Source: CAYWHE01 sp964458125 (lineage in GTDB: Bacteria > Bacteroidota > Bacteroidia > AKYH767-A > OLB10). From it: a DNA stretch of 14,153 bases. Position 1 is the first letter of the stretch. Each line of letters opens with the position of its first letter. Under the pieces are notes generated by a model that saw nothing but the letters and a program-made list of their open reading frames with translations, was not told where the DNA came from and ran no database searches. Positions 12,732 through 14,153 of the stretch are shown here, one piece after another. The DNA lies in contig CAYWHE010000100.1 of NCBI GenBank assembly GCA_964458125.1, positions 1-14,153 of the forward strand, read 5' to 3'. The position numbers and the translations under genes were made by a program.

Positions 12732-14153
12732 TTAATAAAGATCATACATATAGCCCAGGATAAGCAGGGCGGCAACCATGAATATCAGGGTAAGCGGGGT
12801 TCCCACCCGAACATAGTCCCTGAATTTATAACCTCCCGGTCCGTAAACCATCAGATTGGTCTGGTAACCGAAGGGGGTGATGAATTCCGCGCATCCCGCA
12901 TACGCAATCGCCAGGATGAAAGGTGTATAGGAAAGACCCGGATCCGTTGTCATCCTCAGTTTAGCCACCAGCGCCATGGCAATGGGAAAGGTGATGGCTA
13001 CCGATGCCTTGTTGGTGATGATCATGCTGAGTATGTTGGTGATGATATAGATTCCCACGAGGGAGGCCATGGGGCTGTGAAACGGTTCAAGCAGTTGAAT
13101 AATTTTATCCGCAAAGAAATCATCGGCCCCCGAGTTGGAAATAGCCCTTCCTACGGCCAGAGCCAATGCCAGGATGATAAACAGGTCGTAATCGATCCCG
13201 TTCCTCAGATCTTCAAAAGCAATGATTTTCATCAACCCGATGACGGATAATGGAATCATCAACGTGATGAACAGGTTGATGTCGGTAAATGCGCTGATGA
13301 GGAAGGCTGACAGCGTGGACAGGATGATGACGGTAGTTTTCATCCGGCTGATTTTGATCAGGTCTTTGACATTGGAAATGATGTAAAAATCATGCGTGGT
13401 GCGCACCCGGTCCTGGAAATCGTTGCCGGCCACCAGCAACAACAGATCACCGGGTTTCAGGGTGATTTCGCCGATGCTTCCGGTCAGCTTTTCGCCGTCA
13501 CGCTTGACGGCTACAATGGCGGCATCGTACTGACCACGGAAGCTGGTGTCCCGCACCATATTGCCCACCAGGGAGGAGTTTCCCGACACCACCACTTCAA
13601 TGACACGGGTACGGTCATGTTCGGGCATGGAGGTGAAATGCGGAAGGGAAAGCCTGTTGGGATTTTCAACGAGTTCGATAATGGTTTCCGTGGCACCGGC
13701 AAAAATGAGTATGTCGTGCTGCTGAATAATTTCATCCGGGCTAACCGGTGAAAAGTGGGTGCCGTTTCGGTGTATTTCCACAAGGAAAAGACTTCGAAGG
13801 TTGCGCAGGTTCATTTCCACCGTTTTCCCGACAAACTCAGATCCGGCAGGCACATGGGTTTCCACCAGGTAGTCCCCCGATCGTTCTTCAAAATCTTCCA
13901 GCGGGTCTTTGCGATCGGGTAACACACGGCTGGCGTAAAAAATAATGTACAGACCCCCGACGAAAATAAGCGGGATGCCCACGTAGCTGAAATCAAAAAT
14001 ATGCAGGGGGAGGATATCCGGATTTCTAACGGAAGCATCCGTGGCCAAAGCATTCACTACCAGGTTGGTGCTGGTGCCGATCAGCGTGGCCGTACCGCCA
14101 ATGATAGTGGCATAGGAAAGAGGGATCAGTACCTTGGAAGGGGAGATTCCTTT
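12732..14153 (-). CDS. SLC13-family (DASS) permease with TrkA-C domains, partial, probable sulfate transporter
   Basis: An inner-membrane anion:Na+ symporter-type protein whose N-terminal part lies beyond the window; 473 residues are visible and the frame stays open to 14153. An apparent start at 14057 is an internal GTG in a conserved motif, not the true start. The first visible block is IPLSYATIIGGTATLIGTST followed by NLVVNALA, the SLC13 signature. Next come a membrane segment (about 57-74), two TrkA-C (RCK_C) cytoplasmic domains (about 97-165 and 176-255), and several further membrane segments with a second half-signature ITPFGYQTNLMVYGPGGY near the end. This inserted-RCK_C layout is shared with bacterial and algal sulfate permeases of the SLC13 type. 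The substrate is inferred mainly from position: cysC starts 4 nt downstream, followed by cysD and cysN. A carboxylate substrate is the alternative. Confidence 0.88.
   Translation of the reverse strand, partial: KGISPSKVLIPLSYATIIGGTATLIGTSTNLVVNALATDASVRNPDILPLHIFDFSYVGIPLIFVGGLYIIFYASRVLPDRKDPLEDFEERSGDYLVETHVPAGSEFVGKTVEMNLRNLRSLFLVEIHRNGTHFSPVSPDEIIQQHDILIFAGATETIIELVENPNRLSLPHFTSMPEHDRTRVIEVVVSGNSSLVGNMVRDTSFRGQYDAAIVAVKRDGEKLTGSIGEITLKPGDLLLLVAGNDFQDRVRTTHDFYIISNVKDLIKISRMKTTVIILSTLSAFLISAFTDINLFITLMIPLSVIGLMKIIAFEDLRNGIDYDLFIILALALAVGRAISNSGADDFFADKIIQLLEPFHSPMASLVGIYIITNILSMIITNKASVAITFPIAMALVAKLRMTTDPGLSYTPFILAIAYAGCAEFITPFGYQTNLMVYGPGGYKFRDYVRVGTPLTLIFMVAALLILGYMYDLY

Overview
The window is chromosomal DNA from a member of the Bacteroidota. 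Three things point there: a C-terminal type IX secretion (T9SS) type A sorting domain on a 1,153-residue Ig/PKD-like surface protein; several perfect Bacteroidota-type -7 boxes (TAnnTTTG) placed just upstream of genes; and start codons without Shine-Dalgarno sequences. The proteins look like those of the Chitinophagales/Sphingobacteriia side of the phylum, but genus cannot be fixed by reading alone.

Layout, left to right. (1) Positions 1-157 hold an unresolved gene edge and a candidate promoter for glnS. (2) On the + strand, glnS (glutaminyl-tRNA synthetase, 158-1828) is followed after 4 nt by folB (dihydroneopterin aldolase, 1833-2192). (3) Converging on folB with only 7 nt between stop codons is dxs (2200-4137, - strand). 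Upstream of dxs on the same strand lies a short TrmO/TsaA-family gene (4240-4647) whose RPNPIG signature is replaced. (4) Next, also on the - strand, come an unrecognised lipoprotein (4805-5377) and the large secreted protein (5552-9013). The latter has its own well-formed promoter at 9036-9067. A hairpin region with two mutually exclusive pairings sits between these two genes. (5) Positions 9014-9925 are largely non-coding and contain the remnant of a VOC (glyoxalase-fold) gene at 9433-9666, with a plausible promoter before it and a terminator-like hairpin after it. (6) The right end is a compact - strand sulfate cassette, transcribed in the order SLC13-family permease (5' end beyond the window), cysC, cysD, cysN.

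How the genes work together. The permease probably imports sulfate; CysD and CysN activate it to APS at the cost of GTP hydrolysis; CysC phosphorylates APS to PAPS. The tight spacing (4 nt, a 4-nt overlap, 16 nt) indicates one transcript started outside the window. glnS-folB looks like one translationally close pair, though the two functions are unrelated. dxs supplies DXP for isoprenoids (and for thiamine/pyridoxal where those pathways use it).

Most of the window is ordinary core metabolism and I see no new multi-gene system. The parts worth a second look are the divergent TrmO-like protein, the large T9SS cargo with its neighbouring orphan lipoprotein, the structured RNA between those two, and the eroded VOC locus.
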